Of a stretch of 64,000 nt of DNA, positions 63,999 through 64,000 are shown one piece after another. A model generated the notes under the pieces. The model ran no database searches, had not been told where the DNA came from, and saw only the letters and a program-made list of their open reading frames with translations. The DNA is from Paenibacillus sp. BIC5C1 (GTDB taxonomy: Bacteria > Bacillota > Bacilli > Paenibacillales > Paenibacillaceae). Every line of letters begins with the position of its first letter. Within the stretch, counting starts at the first letter, position 1. Made by a program: the position numbers and the translations under genes. The stretch covers positions 1,302,001 through 1,366,000 of the forward strand of contig NZ_CP135922.1 of assembly GCF_032399705.1 (NCBI RefSeq), read 5' to 3'.

Positions 63999-64000
63999 CA

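Overview
The window looks like a chromosomal segment of a Paenibacillus-type member of the Bacillales. This is inferred from the strong AGGAGG ribosome-binding sites with ATG, GTG and TTG starts, the Bacillales gene families (RpoN/SigL, RocA-type dehydrogenase, YqkE, LCP, BmrCD, SLH and copper-amine-oxidase-like stalk domains, LplABC-type sugar importers with membrane-anchored AraC regulators) and the load of secreted and cytosolic glycoside hydrolases. No rRNA, tRNA, CRISPR array, transposase or prophage genes were seen.

Layout. 1-5.6 kb holds amino-acid catabolism: a proline dehydrogenase (cut by the window edge) divergent from pruA, then rpoN, then aspA on the other strand. All three catabolic genes carry a -24/-12 sigma-54 promoter with exact GG-N10-GC spacing, so rpoN sits inside a small cluster of its probable targets. 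5.9-17 kb is mixed housekeeping and accessory content: a short-loop chemoreceptor under a likely Fnr box, secreted stalk and VCBS-like proteins, an extradiol-dioxygenase-like VOC enzyme, an SDR, a lipoprotein cyclophilin, an MFS pump and several small proteins. 17-20.3 kb carries an orphan 7TM-type sensor kinase converging on a two-gene unit made of a class I isoprenoid-synthase-fold protein and an NHLP-type peptide precursor whose tail ends CGPWRS. This resembles in logic the ComQ/ComX prenyl-tryptophan pheromone pair and is the strongest candidate for an undescribed system. 20.5-26.4 kb holds a secreted repeat protein, a membrane acyltransferase, an LCP ligase, a PAP2 phosphatase and a second chemoreceptor.

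26.7-33.0 kb encodes a secreted cellulase pair, GH9 and GH48, sharing the same FN3-FN3-CBM3 tail. 33.5-43.9 kb has an SH3-NlpC/P60 hydrolase, an ArsR-type regulator divergent from a GH51 arabinofuranosidase, an MBL hydrolase, an Lrp regulator, a heterodimeric BmrCD-type ABC exporter and an SLH-PrcB protein. 45.1-54.8 kb is a seven-gene operon preceded by a cre box: two permeases, a binding lipoprotein, a GH29 fucosidase, a CBM9-like protein, a transglutaminase-fold protein and a GH18 enzyme. All four post-transport proteins lack signal peptides, suggesting import and then cytosolic dismantling of a fucosylated, GlcNAc-containing glycan or glycopeptide. 54.9-62.2 kb holds a membrane-anchored AraC regulator, a binding-protein/GH43 operon without permeases, an AraC regulator and an HxlR regulator. 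The end holds a flavodoxin-fold quinone reductase under a large palindrome and a second ArsR-type regulator paralogous to the first.

Intergenic structure of note: a roughly 43-nt dispersed element (two strong copies and one weaker), many bidirectional terminators, and a set of inverted repeats between 44.07 and 44.28 kb. Function calls rest on motif and family recognition by eye; no database search was run.
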